Shown: positions 1 through 13,665, numbered from the stretch's first letter. The stretch: 64,000 bases of DNA from Pseudocercospora fijiensis CIRAD86 (GCF_000340215.1 NW_006921548.1:49400-113399); one strand, 5' to 3'. Made by a program: numbers and translations. The notes: generated from the sequence alone by a model not told the origin.

Positions 1-2599
1 CTACGCTATAGCGCTCGGGATTCTTCCGGATAGGACCTTTAAGAGGTTACGATAGTCTTTACTAGAGAAGTGAGGCGTTATCGGGATCGTACGAATAGCG
101 TCTATAATTAGCAGCATAAACCTGCTCTTATCCGGGCTCGGAAACCCCTTCGTCCGAGATTCGGCATCCTCTAGAACGGCGTAGAGTCGATTAGTTCTAT
201 ACCTTCCGAAATTTAGCTACTCCTTAGTATCGATAGACTAGTAAGGGATAAAGGCGAGTGTGCTAAATTGTAGGCGTAAGGGGAGATATTAAATAACGCG
301 TTCTTGCTCTTCGGCAACGAGTATAAGTTTATAGAACGCTTCCTAAGTTAGGCGGTATTCTTTACGGGCTAGTATATTCTAATACGCATATTCTCGGCTA
401 TCGTAGACCCGAAGCTTAGACTACGTATAGTCCTATAGTATCTAGTCTATCTAATTAGTAGCTCTTCCTAGTTTGCTTAGGTTAACTCTACCCCTCCTAC
501 CGGCCGCAAACTAGTCGAATCGCTCGTAAGAGAACGGGAAGTTCTTTCGAATATCTAACTAACATTTGCTTTAAGCGTAGAACTAGATATATAGACACCC
601 CTAGGAGCCGAGCAGAGATTTTGCTAAAGGCGTAATAGTTCTATTAGTTAGGTCCCTATAGTGTATATAACGATAGAGCTTTACCGTCTTCGGCCTATTA
701 CATATTAGCGTTTTAGGGAATAAGCGGTTAGCGTAGGCTTTAATATAGCAGGGACGGTAACAAAGTATACGAGGGGTATCTTCGTAAGCCGTAGTCTCTT
801 TACTAATGTCTATAACGAGAGTTGGAAGATATATAATATCGTACTATTATAGAACTTTGTAGTAGAACGAACGAAGTTACTCCGACAATCGTATCGAGCG
901 GTAGCTATACTTAGTATTCTTCGCCGAGAAGAAAATTAGCGTCCTTCGAAATTCCGCGAGTCGATCGATATAGTTTATACGCTATTCTATTTTAGTCTAT
1001 AGACGCTCTAAACATTCTTATAGAACGGCGTAAGTAATGTAAGCGTTAGTTTCTCCCGATAACCCTAACGTCCGTTTGCTTCTAGTAACGGCCTTTGCAT
1101 TATTAAGAGACACATCGTAAGTAGGGGTAATATCTAGTAGGCTGCTTTATAGTAGTACCTCTCTTAGCGATAGATAGAGTACGAGATCGTAAAAATCACG
1201 AGATTTAGCATCGGTAAGATAGGTTAACGGCCGTAGCTTTTAAGTATAAATAAGATAGATGTTAGTTCTACCGTACTCGGATTAGAACGTTACAAACAGC
1301 TAGTAATAATATCGAGTAATATCGACTTAGTCGAAGTTTCTAGGCTAGACCCCTTAGATACTAGGATTTAGGTAGAGCTCCTTTGTAATCTGCCGTCCCT
1401 TAGGAGGGATTTAGTTAATGTATAGTACCTGTCTAAAGGCCGTAAGAGAGCTCGGGAAGCCTATATAAGAATTATTGTCGTAGGTAATAGGAGGGGCGGA
1501 AGCAGATAGGGTATTTAGCTTATATAATTAATAAATACAAAGATGCCGAGGCTCTTCGTAGGTAGCTCTAGAATGCAAACGACCTTCGATATGTTTCCGA
1601 AGCGATTAGGGTAAGAGACTAGGACTAGTCTCTCCTTTACGGCGTTCTAAGAGTTGAGAACTAGTAAGGACGTATAGCGTACCCTCGACGGTCTCTAGTT
1701 GTTTTAAAGAATAGTATTGTACTCCGCTCCGATCGAAATCTACCCTATAGGCGTCGAGAGATTGTTCGTATACTAACTAAGTACACCCCTAGAACTGCTA
1801 TAATTGCCTATATAATATTAAAGCTAGCTCCTCCCGCTCTCGAGTATAGTCGAAGTCCTTAATCGCCTACCTCTCTAGTCCTTCGGCTATATCCTCGTAA
1901 GAGAGGGCCGCTCTCTGCCTTACTTAGTTAAAAGCTCGCTAGATTTGTTAGGTTTAAGGGAGATTACGTAGTAGTAGATCGCTAGGTGCCTCGGCAGTTA
2001 TTACGTATAGCTATACCTCTAGTGCTTCGAGGACGAAGTCCTCGAACGAGTTATTAAGACTATCCTATTCTTCGCGAGTAAGACCGCCTTCGCTAATAGA
2101 AACTTAGCGATCTAACAATAGGGTAGGTTCGTCCTATATTAGCGTTCTGTTTAGTACTAAGACGCTTAGAGATTAACAAATTACGTACTAGAGGCTCGTT
2201 ATAGGTATTCGCGATGCGTTGTTCCCTAGCGCGCTCTACTAGAAGCTAGGGTATTAGTTTATCTTCCGGATCGTCTACTTTATTTTCTAGATAGTCTGCT
2301 CTATCTTCCGGAGAGTCTCCTTTATCTCCCGGATTGTCTACTTCGTCGGAGTCGTAGTTGCCATTATCGTAATAGTTCTCGTAGTTATTACTACTAAACC
2401 CGTCGATCCCTAAATCGTTATTCTTATCCGGGGTATCGAAAGGAGCTTGCCTAGCAGCAGTAATAGGATCGATATAATTAGCCGGCTAGATAGCTAAGTA
2501 GTAATTAGAAAGAGTAAAATAGTAGGCTAGGTAGTTATACTAGTAGATTGTACCGTTTGCCTTCGGCTTAGGCGGTATCGTTAAATATAGCGTAGACAT
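1..2599 (-). pseudogene. RIP-degenerated long ORF, unidentified, acidic N-terminus
   Basis: I do not recognise the family. Reading the minus strand from an ATG at 2599-2597, the frame begins MSTLYLTIPPKPKANG and runs through an Asp/Asn/Glu-rich stretch (about 2250-2420). It continues, after one frame change near 2090-2130 (intron or indel), through a region that reads NNSFEDFVLEALEV. Interruptions are almost all TAG at positions expected for Gln or Trp. The frame stays readable over several hundred codons to about 1000. Below that it is noisier and runs off the window edge, so the C-terminus is missing. The clean frame with only CAG/TGG-type stops argues for a former real gene rather than chance. 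What it encoded is unknown. Confidence 0.45.
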
Positions 2600-2784
2600 T
2601 GTCGATTATCAATTTCCTAGTCTATCGCATTATTAGGAAGGCCTAGTTAAGTAGTAAGGATATAACGCGGAATCTTGCGTCTCTTTTGCGTCGCTTGTTT
2701 AGGAGGATATTGATCGTCTATACTTAAAAAGAAAAGTGTTAGAGATTGTATCGGCTTACGTAGATAGAACTAGTTAGGAATATC

Positions 2785-2788
<4 letters not shown>

Positions 2789-2814
<26 letters not shown>
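2789..2814. repeat. (TA)n microsatellite
   Basis: A pure run of alternating T and A. It lies just upstream of the decayed ORF that starts at 2599. Such runs are expected where RIP has converted CA/TG repeats to TA, but a primary TA repeat is equally possible. Confidence 0.9.
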
Positions 2815-2818
<4 letters not shown>

Positions 2819-2929
2819 CTCGCATAGACTTCAATTACTAACGTAACGCTAAGGCCTCTAAGGCCTAGGGGCAGACAAGGGAACGATGCTAAACCTTTAC
2901 TAGGGGCTCTAGGGGTAAGAGGCAGGCTA

Positions 2930-3058
2930 ACCTAGCCGTTAAACCGAGCCCTAGCTAAAAGCCCGAGCGCTACCCCTAGCTAGCCCGAGCTAAAAGCCCG
3001 AGCGCTACCCTAAGCGCTAGCCCTAGCTCCGAGCCCGAGCTACCCCTCCTCTAAGGCG
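2930..3058. repeat. GC-rich degenerate tandem repeat (AGCCCGAGCTAAAAGCCCGAG-type)
   Basis: Short words such as AGCCCGAGC, GCGCTACCC and CCCTAGCT recur several times in about 130 bp, with two near-identical units containing CTAAAAGCCCGAGCGCTACCC-like sequence. It sits at the edge of the AT-rich block that follows and has no coding signal. Confidence 0.6.
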
Positions 3059-3129
3059 CCCCACTTTATAGGCTGCTTAGACCTACTAAGTCCTAACTCG
3101 TATCTCTTCTAAATCTTCAATAATTCGGT

Positions 3130-5560
3130 CTTATATAGAACAATATTACAACAAGGCACGATACAATATATATACTAGCGGGCTAAGCGAAGCCTACCTA
3201 GGCGTACCTATAGGATTATACGCAGCTATAAGATTAACTATAGTTAATGTATATGATCTTTAATTACAGTTATACCAAATTTGAGCTGTCCGTCTGTATG
3301 CTAACCGTGTCTATAACTGTTTATCTTCCCACTAACTATTAATACTTTTAGCTATGTCTTAATAGTATCTACCTATTAATATTTTGAATATTTAGTATTA
3401 TAAGAACGGTTACTAGGTCTACGAACGGTTAGTGTATCTGCAAAGGGTTAGGTTTAGCCTATAAATAGTATACTACTCGGTTACTCCGCGGGGGTGCGAT
3501 CAATATTAGACTTTATATGTTTACTGTATACTATGTTATCCTTAGACTCCTAGGGTTCTCGTAGCCCCGTCACACTTCCGCTCCGCTAGTTTTCTATATG
3601 TATTAATCTAATACTTCTCGCGCGCGCGTACAATGTCTGCTACTAGTAAACTAGAGTATTAAAATATATAAACAAACGTTTATAGTACGAGAATTTACAG
3701 TTATATAAGCGCAAAAGTTGGCTATAACTTTAAGTAGCAATATGCCCTAACATTACTCAATTTAGTACACTACACGTATAGGCTAAGACTTGTGTAGTAA
3801 AGAATTAATAAGATAGAGTCTATTGTATACTATATATCTTATAGAAGGCCACTGCTGTTACATAGTTAATATAGTCTAGGTAAGAAATGTATTAATTAAA
3901 GTTTATTAAACTAGCTATATACTACTATAACAGAGTAAGTATATTATAGCTTCTTTCTAGATATTATATGTAGAGGTATTATACACCTTTAGTAGGAGGC
4001 CCCCATTCTACTATGTAAATCAATATCCCTATTTAAGGAACTAACCCAAATCTATTTTTGAAGTATACCTAGTAAACCTTTACTAGCTAGCTATATAACT
4101 AAATAGTTGTAAAAATTGATGTAAATAAATTACACTGTATATTTATACTCTTAGATTATACTACTATATAGCTAAGTATACTTAAATACTACAGGTATCT
4201 ACAGATTAAAGCCTCCCGAGTCCCCTATATTATTCACATTAGGAATCCTATCCGATACTTCTCGTTATATACTAAGAATACTTTCTATTTAGAAAAAAAA
4301 AACAGCAAGTTGTTTCAAATACGCATTCTCTTTTAAGGGCATACAAAGCTCTAATAAACATATATTATAGACTTTTCCTCTACTAAGTATAGCAATAGTA
4401 AAGACACACTATATCTATAGTAGTAGCTTACTTACTTAGTAGATAGTTAAAAAGGATATAATTAGGATTTACATTAATAAATCCGTATTTCCATCTAAGT
4501 TCCCTAATAACGGGTTGCTTCTAAAAAAGTATAGAAATAATACTTTTTTATAAAATAGTATTCTTACGTTTAGATTGTAATGCCTTTTTAACATCACTAT
4601 ACCTAAGCTAATATATAACGATTATTGTGTCCAGTATATTGTCTACTAGTAGTATTAATAAATATTGAACTTCTAAATTATAGTCTATTATTATTATTAA
4701 CTAACTTCTTATAATTACTCTCTTAATCTTTAGCTATTATTTTGTGTTTTCCCCCTGCCTAAATAAGTTAAGTAATAGTATAGAACTTTTAGAACTAAGT
4801 ATCTAATAGCTAATTCACATTACCGATCTCTTATTGTAGACTTCTCTAATAATACTTTTATTGCCTTATAAGGTACGTTAGTATATATCTCGTAGTCCTA
4901 GTAGCTAGGTTTTTCAACTTAATAGATTAATGTTTACTATTACAATTAGCTCTACTCGAAAAACTATTAAAAAATAGCTTTAATCTTTAGCTAATATAGT
5001 ATACTCTAATAAAATAAATCTAGCTATTTACGTAGCTTACTATATATAACTATACGGATTGCAATTCTAGCAACACTACAAGAGTAGTTATAAATAGAAT
5101 ATACCTGCACAGTTTTAGGATAATTTTCCTACTAGTAATCTTTTTAAACTCTTATAATTACCAACATCTTAGGGTTATATTCGCTATTGCTTTTTAGTCT
5201 TGACAGCCCTATAGGGAACATAATTTACTACTAGTATGATTGTTTTTTAAGTTGAATATATTAGAACGGCAGATACATTATACTATAGGTATTAGTGCTT
5301 AACCCCCCTAATATATAACTCTTAATATAGTATAAAAACTGTATAGTCCGAAAGTTCTAGCAGGTGTGGTAAGCAGCGCTATATACTATAAGTAGCTTAG
5401 ACTAAAATGACAGTAGATGTTACTAAAACCAAGGAGCTCTCTATATAACCCCTAAACAATTAGAGTTTCTTTAATAATTCTCTTTTTTTCTAATTTCTTT
5501 AGTATTATATTCTATCTCTTTAGGCAGTAGTATAAATTATAATTATTCTTAGACAGTACT
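3130..5560. other. AT-rich, gene-free block
   Basis: Base composition changes sharply here: CpG becomes rare and A/T runs common, while the flanks stay rich in CG and TAG/CTA words. No reading frame longer than a few dozen codons survives in any frame, and no protein family is recognisable. CA and TG are less depleted than elsewhere, so this may be more heavily or anciently mutated repeat DNA, or sequence of different origin such as a centromere-like or old transposon remnant. I see no tRNA, promoter or clear inverted repeat bounding it. Confidence 0.6.
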
Positions 5561-6980
5561 AAAATAGTAGGGTCGCCTAGTATAATAGTAGTCTTACAAA
5601 GCTATAGCTAGATAAGGCGGTAGTTAATAAGGCGTTAAAAACCTAGATTATAGCTAATATCCTAATATATCGGAAGTCGTAATTAAGTTACCCTTACGGT
5701 ACCTACTAAGATTATATTACGCGCGGCTATATATATACGCTTATATACTAGTTAAAGTCCTACTTAAAGAATAGTTAGAGTCGCCTAGATATGCGATCGT
5801 ACGGAGATTACGTAACGATAGTTATAGCGAATATCTTGGATATTATAAGTTCTTATCTCTCTCTTTTTGATATTATAGCATAACTTATAGTATAACTAAT
5901 ATAGTATAACCAAGATAGCATAAGATACTTAAATAACTATTTTAGCATACATAGATTATCTATAAGCTATATAGAAACTACTAATCTATCGATCGGTAGC
6001 TAGCTAGCTAGGTCGTTGCTTAAATAGCTACCTGGGCTTTAGACAGGTTACTGCCCCTTTAGCTAAGTCGGCAATAGATAAAGTCTTATAGATTATTTCA
6101 CTAATATTGTATTCTGCTAGTATCTAGATATACTTATCGGTAATTATTTAGTATAAAGCTTCATACTACTATTTAAACGTCGCTATATAGGCCTATTAGT
6201 ATAGTATAATAGCGTTGTAGGTTCCGAAGCTTGTTAGTCGGTAGGAGTATAAGCTAACTCACCTACGTCTATTATAATATTTGTCTTCTACTAGTACTAG
6301 GTATTTAAGATAATATAGATAATATAGCAATGTATAAATATAGTATATCTAGTAATAGTTGTACCTAACGCTTACGCTATACTAGTAGTAGATATTGCGT
6401 ATACTCTTCTAGGGAGGCTAGATAAACTAATAGACTACTACTAGGTATAGAGCTATTGTTAGCTTCTAAATACTTATTTCGGACTTAGTAGCAGTATACC
6501 TAAGACAAATCTGGTCTTTTTGTTATAGACGCTAAGTTACTAGCTAGTTCTCTAGTATATCAGCGGTACTTATAGTGCTTATAACTAGTTAGTAGCTATT
6601 ACTTATTATTAATTTTGAATTATAAGGCAGATATAAGCCGTTTTAACATACTCTACTAGACTTATTAAGTTTATAGGATACTTATTAACTATTATATAGT
6701 CTTGGTCTCGCTACTGGTTGTCGCGATAACTATTATTCTTATCCTAGCGAATCTAAGTATATATATAAAAGTCGGGTATTTGAGGTGCTTGTAGTAGTAA
6801 TAAGGGTGTGTTGTATTTTTACGGGCTAACCAGAATAATGGTCAGAATTTGTGGTAAAGTATAGGGTTAGGGTTAGTGTAGTATGTCCTATAGAGACTAG
6901 GTAGGCTTTGCTACGGGTAGCCTACTTTAATTAATTCTAACTACAATAGTAAGCTTTATAGTAGAGCTAGCGGTATACCT
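5561..6980. other. RIP-type intergenic or decayed repeat, nothing recognised
   Basis: TAG/CTA-rich sequence with intermediate AT content. Short open stretches appear on the plus strand near 5600-5850, but none is long or recognisable. A doubled telomere-like motif near 6862 is listed separately. Confidence 0.4.
6862..6876 (+). repeat. Telomere-like TAGGGTTAGGGTTAG
   Basis: Two and a half units of the canonical fungal telomere repeat (TTAGGG) in a stretch (about 6790-6880) that keeps more TG and CA than its surroundings. Too short to show a former telomere. It may be an end-repair scar or chance. Confidence 0.4.
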
Positions 6981-6984
6981 TTCT

Positions 6985-7660
6985 TGGCTGTACATAGCAG
7001 TTACTAAGTGCTACTAGCAGATAAGGAACTAATCGTAGTCTATATTAGCTGAGTCTCTAGTCTTGGCGGTACTATAGCTAATTTACAAGCTAGAGCTCCG
7101 CCGCTAGCCTAAGTATTTCTATATACACAAAAGCCTTCTTAATCGCTAGAAGTGTAGTAAGTGAGACAGCACGCTAAGGGGTAATCGCTAGTAGACGGTA
7201 TTATATAGGCTATACGACGATAGGACTCTTAATCACATTATATACGGTAGTAAGGCGGTTAGTAACTAAGAGACTATTAGAAGCTAGCATATATAGCACC
7301 TCCTAGCAATAAGACCATATGTCGTAACTTACTTAGACTTAATTAGGCTAAGCGCTTATACTTACCTATATAACTAATTGTACCTCTAGCTTCGGTATAA
7401 TATTGTCTTACTAGTAAAGGGTAGCTTTTCAGCTAGTAGAAGCATTAATAATCTTTGCTTAGGACGTAGTCTTATAACAGACCCAAGTCTCGCCTTTATA
7501 CGCATATAGAATAGTCTATTTCGTAATCTCGGAATACTACTTAGGCTCGGGCGGATAGCTAGGGTTCGGTCTAGTATGGACTTTATTAGTAATATAGTCC
7601 TCTTTCTTAGGTATAACAACTATACTACTCTTGCTTTATACTGTATATTAAATAGTACTA
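6985..7660 (+). pseudogene. Coding-like RIP-degenerated segment, unidentified
   Basis: Reading the plus strand, one frame stays open for roughly 200 codons apart from TAG/TAA at probable Gln or Trp positions. It is rich in Leu, Ile, Tyr and Ser and contains stretches such as RRYYIGYTTIGLLITLYTV. No family is recognised. The open reading on the opposite strand at 7386-7619 overlaps it and is more likely its shadow. Hydrophobic stretches hint at membrane segments, but RIP-driven Cys/His-to-Tyr and Thr/Ala-to-Ile changes inflate such signals. Confidence 0.3.
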
Positions 7661-8100
7661 ACCTAAGGGTAGTATATTTATAATATTACTAGTAAATGAA
7701 ATAGGAGGTTTAGTATATATATATATACGAACGTAATATCCTTATAGAGCAGAAATATAGTATATTAAATGAGGTATATATCTATATTACCTCCTAACCT
7801 AGACTGCTTAGCGCGGTACATTATAAAGCCCCTTAAACCTTCGCATATCGCCCGTAGATAATATGTAGCTAGAGAAGCGAGGAAAATAAAATTATTAGGG
7901 CTACGCGAGATTTGTTACTCTATAGCACCTCTACGCGACAGACGCGTCTAGAGGAGAGGTTGCCCCGGTTGCCCCGGTTGCCTATAGCGACGCGCGGCTA
8001 CTAGCATAAAGTTTCCTACCTAAAACAAGGGATCCTCTAGCTAGTGTCTCTCCTCCTTTATCTAAGCCTTGTATAAGGATATACTAATCTTCAAGTTACG
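7661..8100. other. Non-coding stretch with 9-bp tandem repeat
   Basis: No coding signal. At 7958-7984 the unit GGTTGCCCC occurs three times (the last diverged), directly after an imperfect hairpin with arms CCTCTACGCG and CGCGTCTAGAGG (about 7928-7954). Confidence 0.5.
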
Positions 8101-8109
8101 AGATTATGT

Positions 8110-9620
8110 GTACCCTGCTTACTCTTTACGAACCCTACTAAACGGCCTAACGATTTCGACCTACGACTAGATAGCCGAAAGCCCCGTATCCTACTACCGC
8201 TACTAGAATACCCTATAAAGTTAGTCGTACTTCCCTCTATATAGCGAGTCGCGGGAGACAGCTCCCTTCCCGTATCGTTATCGACCTCGCCCTAACGACT
8301 TAACGCGTTTAAATCTAAGATGTCGTGCGACTACCTAGCTCGAGGGACATTATACCCGCCCTAGGATTGCAAGAGAGTACTAAACTTATCTGCCTCCCCT
8401 AGATTGCGGATAGACAATTATACTAGGAGGATACAGCGCTTTTTATCTTAAAGGCATTATATACCTAGCTCCTATCCTACGACCTGTAGGTATAGGATAG
8501 CTAGGATATAGAGAAAGTACTAGAAACGGCTAAAAGGGACTTTATTCGAGCAGTAATCGACCTTGTTACTACCGGCATTACTATATGTTAGACGAACTCG
8601 ACCATCCGCTTACGTAAGAATATCGATACGCAATTTAAGGCTATTTACGGAAGGCCCGGACTAGGCCCTAATAGTATTTTACTATTTCTTGAAAGCGCTA
8701 CTAAACGCTACGCGTTACTTATATATATACTGTTTAACGGTACTCTCTATTAGAAATGCGGTATTACTAACCCTAGAAAGTTCGGAGAGTATACAGTTAT
8801 GTATATTAATAACGAAGGCCTACCGCTAACCTAGAGTGCTACTCTAGTAGATATTATTAACGCATTCTTCCGGATAACGCGTAGTACCTACAATCAATGC
8901 GATAGCTCTACGCGTAGTAGTCGCTTTATTATCGGCGAGCTTCTAAAGTACTAGCTAGCGGACATCGTATACGCTAGTTCGCGTAGACGACGATTTAAAA
9001 TATAGCTAGGTATAGCACGTCTAACATAGCTCGGAGATAACAGTGCGAAAGATGTAGCGTTTCGTCCTATAGCACTCGCATATTGTAGAAACAAGCATTA
9101 TATAGGGGCTGCAATTATCTACGAAGAGGGCGAAGCTATCCGATATATCTACGATAGAATAAGGCACGGTAGCAAACCGACAAAGGCTACGCCTCCTAGT
9201 GCGCCGGATACAGAAGCGGACATAAGCGTAATCGCTATAGAGTAGGACGTCTTACGTACGTAGCGGCGTATATATATACTATATTCGTATCGAGTAAGGC
9301 CGGGGACACTATACGAAATATCCGTATATACTACATTTATAGCAGAGATAGAGATAGTACAGGATATAGTAGCTTGTATTCGGCGCGTCCTATATTGCGC
9401 ATCTAGGAACACTAGCGATACTAAGTTGCGCCTAAGTCTAAGAAGGTTGAAGGTAGCGGAAACCAATTTCTGTCCTATACTACCTAGCTCTTATAGCCTA
9501 GTGCGCTATATATTTATACCTTCGTGTTCTACAAACTCTTCTCTAAAATTACTATTAAGCGCTTTACGAGAAGCTTCGGCCTTAAGTATATCGAGTCGGG
9601 GCGAATTGACCTTCTAGAAC
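8110..9620 (+). pseudogene. RIP-degenerated long plus-strand ORF, unidentified
   Basis: One plus-strand frame is readable for about 500 codons, broken almost only by TAG at probable Gln codons. Segments include VIDLVTTGITIC, RPGLGPNSILLF and, near the C-terminus, EISVYTTFIAEIEIVQDIV. No catalytic or binding motif is evident and I do not recognise the family. The opposite-strand open reading at 9149-9466 is a shadow of this frame. Downstream sequence to about 9840 loses the frame. It could be a host gene copy or a transposon ORF. Confidence 0.4.
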
Positions 9621-10525
9621 GCGACTCTAGTACCTCCTTCGGCTAGAATGTTAATACGGTCTAGCAATGCCTTCTAGAGGTCTTAATCTTCTAGATCTTA
9701 TACCTGTTCCTAATCTTCTACGCCCTAGTCTTCGATAGCACTTATAGCCCTATAGAAGACATACTAGCTAGTAGTCGTAATAACAATACTTCGCTATCCC
9801 TAGTCCGGTATTAGCTTTTCTCTATATATAGTGCTTAAAACGAGGGAGCGGAGTTAGATAGGTCTCTAAAGACGGCCGTATAAGAGACTTATATACCTCT
9901 CTATACTACTCCCTAAATTGCAATACTCCGAGCGCGGCTCGTAGCTCTATACGCCCCCGGGTAAGCGCTCGGTACTACCTACTAGGTCCTTACGCCTCGA
10001 GACGTTAGGTTATACGAAAGCACGGTATAGCAGCTATAGCGGGTCTAAAGTCGAAGGCCTAGCCTATACGCTAATCTTAGGAATCCGGACAAGCACCTGC
10101 GATATATAGGAGAATAGCGTCTTAGTCGCCGCATCGAAGGAATCGGGCGGCATCTATATTAGTACGTCTAGCCCTACGCTCGCTAGCGGTATACGTAAAG
10201 AGGTTATTAGGCGTAGCGCTATCCGGTGCCGAGAAGACGGAGGCCTTAGTAAGTAGTAAGTTAGGGAGAGATAGCCGAAGCCTAGACGTAAGCAGGTCGA
10301 ATATACTACTAGCTTTAGTTATATCTAGGAATCTATCGATTAGGTTCGCGGATAGAGGAAGGAAACGGAGCGAAGTAAAGCTAGGACAACGGGCATATTA
10401 CTGCCTAATACTACGTTATAGCCGTAATTGCATCTACGCGCCCCGTTAACTAGGCAACGAAGGGCGATAGAGCGATAGAGGGGTAATAAAGCGCGAGATT
10501 ATATACAATATCCTTGCTACATTAA
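9621..10525. other. No recognisable feature
   Basis: RIP-type sequence with short open stretches on both strands. No frame is convincing over more than about 50 codons and no repeat copy from elsewhere in the window is seen. Confidence 0.3.
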
Positions 10526-10529
10526 GTGC

Positions 10530-11010
10530 CGTTGCACTTAGAAGCTACTAATTTCTTCCTAGCAATACTAGTCTATTCCTCCCTATTAAGGAAGCTAGAG
10601 TTACTCTATAGCCGCCTTATAAACTTTTCCGACTAAGTACGTAACTTACTAAGTAAGAATGTCTCTCCTTAAAAGCCCCCTATATAGTTAATCGTAGCTT
10701 AGATACTAGGCTCGTAGTAGTAATCTATACTAGCAAGCTGCTCTTCCGTACTTGTAACTAATTAGTAAGCTACGGATATAGATATAGCTTCGCTATTGCA
10801 GTCGTATCTACCTAGCGGAGCCGATCTATACGCCTCGTTATTATTCCTTCTAGTCTAGTAGGGCACCTTAAATACTACGCTTTCCTATCTATAACCTATT
10901 ACTCCTAAAAGTTAATAGGAGGTAGATCTATTCTGCCGGTAATATACCGCTGCTACTATGCCTTCCGGTAGTTGCTAGTCGGGGAGTAGGAAACTACGAC
11001 GTAATTGTAG
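10530..11010 (+). pseudogene. Coding-like RIP-degenerated segment, unidentified
   Basis: Plus-strand frame of about 150 codons broken by TAG at probable Gln positions. It contains stretches such as SLLRKLELLYSRLINFSD and SGADLYASLLFLL. Leu/Ser/Gln-rich with no motif. Start and end are not defined. Confidence 0.25.
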
Positions 11011-11944
11011 GAGGGACGAGGTTTAATCGTAAAGAGAAACCCCTCCGGATACGGTTGTAGTAAAACGTCGACGAGACGGCCGGGCGTTATAAGACCGAAC
11101 ATAGTAAGGGTATAAGTACTATAGAGCTAGTAGTTAGTTAACTATATAAGACAGCGGGTAGAGCACTTAAGAGTTGTATAAATTTGTCTATAGGTGCTCT
11201 ATTCTGTTTCTATTTAGATCGCGAATGTACGCGGCTTAGTCTATACTAAAGGAGGTAGTTAACCTTTGCTAGAGGCGCGGACGATAGTAGTGCTAGATGA
11301 TTCGGCGAGGTTAATTTGTTTAGTTTCTCGTTTAAGCCGGCTCGTAGGAGCCGGATAGGCGGAGGAAGCGGAAATTCCCTAGTATACGCGTAGCTTACGT
11401 CATCTGCTGCCGCATAAGGCACCTAGCCTCGTAATTATTATCGCTGCCCCGTCTAGTCTTCTGCTTCTATTCTAAAACAGGAGCCTTTAGGAAGAGACAC
11501 TAGCACCTTTAATATAATAGTGCTATATTAGCTATATAGGTATATTGTTATCGTCTCCTAGCTATACGACCTTCGTTAGAGTTGTATATAACATTATAAT
11601 AGGCTAACACTATATATCGCTTATCTGCATATAGGCCTAAATAGAGTCGTAGGAAATAAATCTATAGAAGGGAATAATACCGCAAGGACTTTGCGTCGGG
11701 GAGGATAGATCGCAAATAGAATAAGGTACTAGGGATGTTAGCTCCTAATATAGTCGGCGAGTGCGGCGAATATAAGTAGAGTTAGGTATCGTAACGTATA
11801 GAGTAAACTAGGAAGTATATCTAGATGCTATAGAGTTATATAGCAAAAGATAATTAAAGAAATTCGGAAAGAAGGTTAGTATAGAGAGGCGAGGGAGGAG
11901 CAAACTAAAATAAAGACAGCAAAGGGGAATGCTAGAAGCAGGTA
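11011..11944. other. Mostly unassigned; possible short lead-in frame before repeat block
   Basis: Nothing recognisable to about 11820. From there a plus-strand frame rich in Glu, Arg and Lys (AREEQTKIKTAKGNARS) runs into the 1,759-bp repeat block at 11945. It could be the end of a coding region whose next part is inside the repeat. Confidence 0.25.
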
Positions 11945-13294
11945 GTACGAAAATCGTAAAGCAGCTTAATAGGAACTAGTAAACTAAGTTATAACGGATT
12001 TAATCTAAAGTTATAGAATCTCTACCCTAGAGAGCCCTTCGCCCCGTCGGCTATATACTAACACTTAAACGGCGACGTTAGAGTATAGCAAGTTAAAACA
12101 TCCTTCTCCCGGCTGCCTAGACTACTTCGTATCGGGTAGTAACTTAAATTATTCGCCCGCTACCTCGCTACTCTAGTAAAGTCGCCTATACGACGCTCCG
12201 CCTATACGTCCTTAGAGACTATAAACTCTAGTATAACCCCTATAAGCTTGCCTAGTATAGAAGTAATCTTTTCCTATTTAACAACCTTTCGGGATGCGGT
12301 AGAGTTGCCGTCTTTTAGATAGTATTAAACCGTCCCGTTTTGAAGCCGCTATACTAGAATAGTAACGAAGTAGTTAGAGAGATACACTATAAGAGCCGAC
12401 ATAGTAGCCCTTAAAATCTCTAGAGAGATGCTCCTACTATACTACTAAAGGAGTTTATACGGGTCGGAAAGGATAGCTTGTATATATATACCGGCCGGTA
12501 GTAGATCTCGTAAGGCTCCGAACGCGAGAAAACAGCTAATAGGGTTACCGAGTACGACACGTACGGTACGGAGCGTATCGTCGCACTTCTTATATTTCTA
12601 ATCGGTCTCTTTCGAGCGGAAGACGGCATTAAAGACACCCTCTACTATCTAGACGTCGTAGCTATCTATATCCGCTACAAATTCAGTACCGCTACTATTA
12701 ATACTAACTGCGAGGCGAGGACTCTACGATAAAACCGTAATAGTCTCGCACCCCTCGTTAGGATAGTATATAACGGGAGTATAAATCGTACGCGCTATCG
12801 GAACTGCGGAGAGGGCGACGTCCTAGATGTCGCAAAACTTAGGAAGTCTAGGCTCCCCGATTACCTTACGTACGGTACGGTAAGCGTCGGCTATAGCGAT
12901 ATCGAGCGCCTCCTACTGCCTAAACACTGTCCTAATAAGGTGGTTTACAAGGTTCGAGGCGTTATTAGACGCGTATAGGTTGCTGCCGCCTATAGCGTCC
13001 TTACGGCGACGCCCTAGCGATAACTATTTCGCGTAGTTAACTATAGTAGATAGAGTACAATTATTGTCCCTCTACCTCGGCACTAGAAGCCGCTCCGTAG
13101 CTAGTGCATCTCTAAATGTCTCCTTCGTATCTACTAGGCTACCGCCGGGAATGATTACGTAAGTACTCTAGTCGATTTTAGAGTTTCTCCGAGTAACGAG
13201 CTTATCGATATAATCGGCGTATTCCGAGATATATCTCGAGAGCGTATCTTTAGCGGCTATCTTAGGCGGTAGTCTTACGTAAAGGAGCTAATAT

Positions 13295-13340
13295 AGGTAT
13301 ATTAATCGCGTCCCGCTCGCGATCGGTAATTAATATACCT
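13295..13340. repeat. Hairpin A, copy 1
   Basis: Inverted arms GGTATATTAAT and ATTAATATACC around a GC-rich centre (CGCGTCCCGCTCGCGATCGG), flanked by TA on both sides. Same module as at 18227, 27454, 35604 and 37888. See findings. Confidence 0.85.
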
Positions 13341-13665
13341 ACGGTATCCGATAGATCTCTCGTCGTCCTATAACGCCGCGAAGGTTCCTTAGCTATATCC
13401 TACTAGTACTTAAGATCCTATACGTTCGAGTTAGTAGCTAATTAGACAAAGACTTTATATTAGAGCCGAAGATACCTACCCTAGGATTCTAATCCTATAA
13501 GGAGCCGTTAGTAGTTTGCCTAAGTTAATATCGAAAGTAAGAGCGACGACGATATTAGGCGTTAGTAGTTGCGCGTAAGACTCTTCTATACAGAATCCTC
13601 GAGAGTGTTAGCGTAGTAACGTCGGTATACGTAGCTGTATAAGGTTTGTTAACAAATATACCGGG

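Noticed and set aside
9149..9617. Open readings of 105 and 63 codons on opposite strands, the longest uninterrupted ones in the window
   Set aside because: They overlap a longer plus-strand frame that is broken only by TAG. Depletion of TpG and CpA leaves some alternative frames open by chance.
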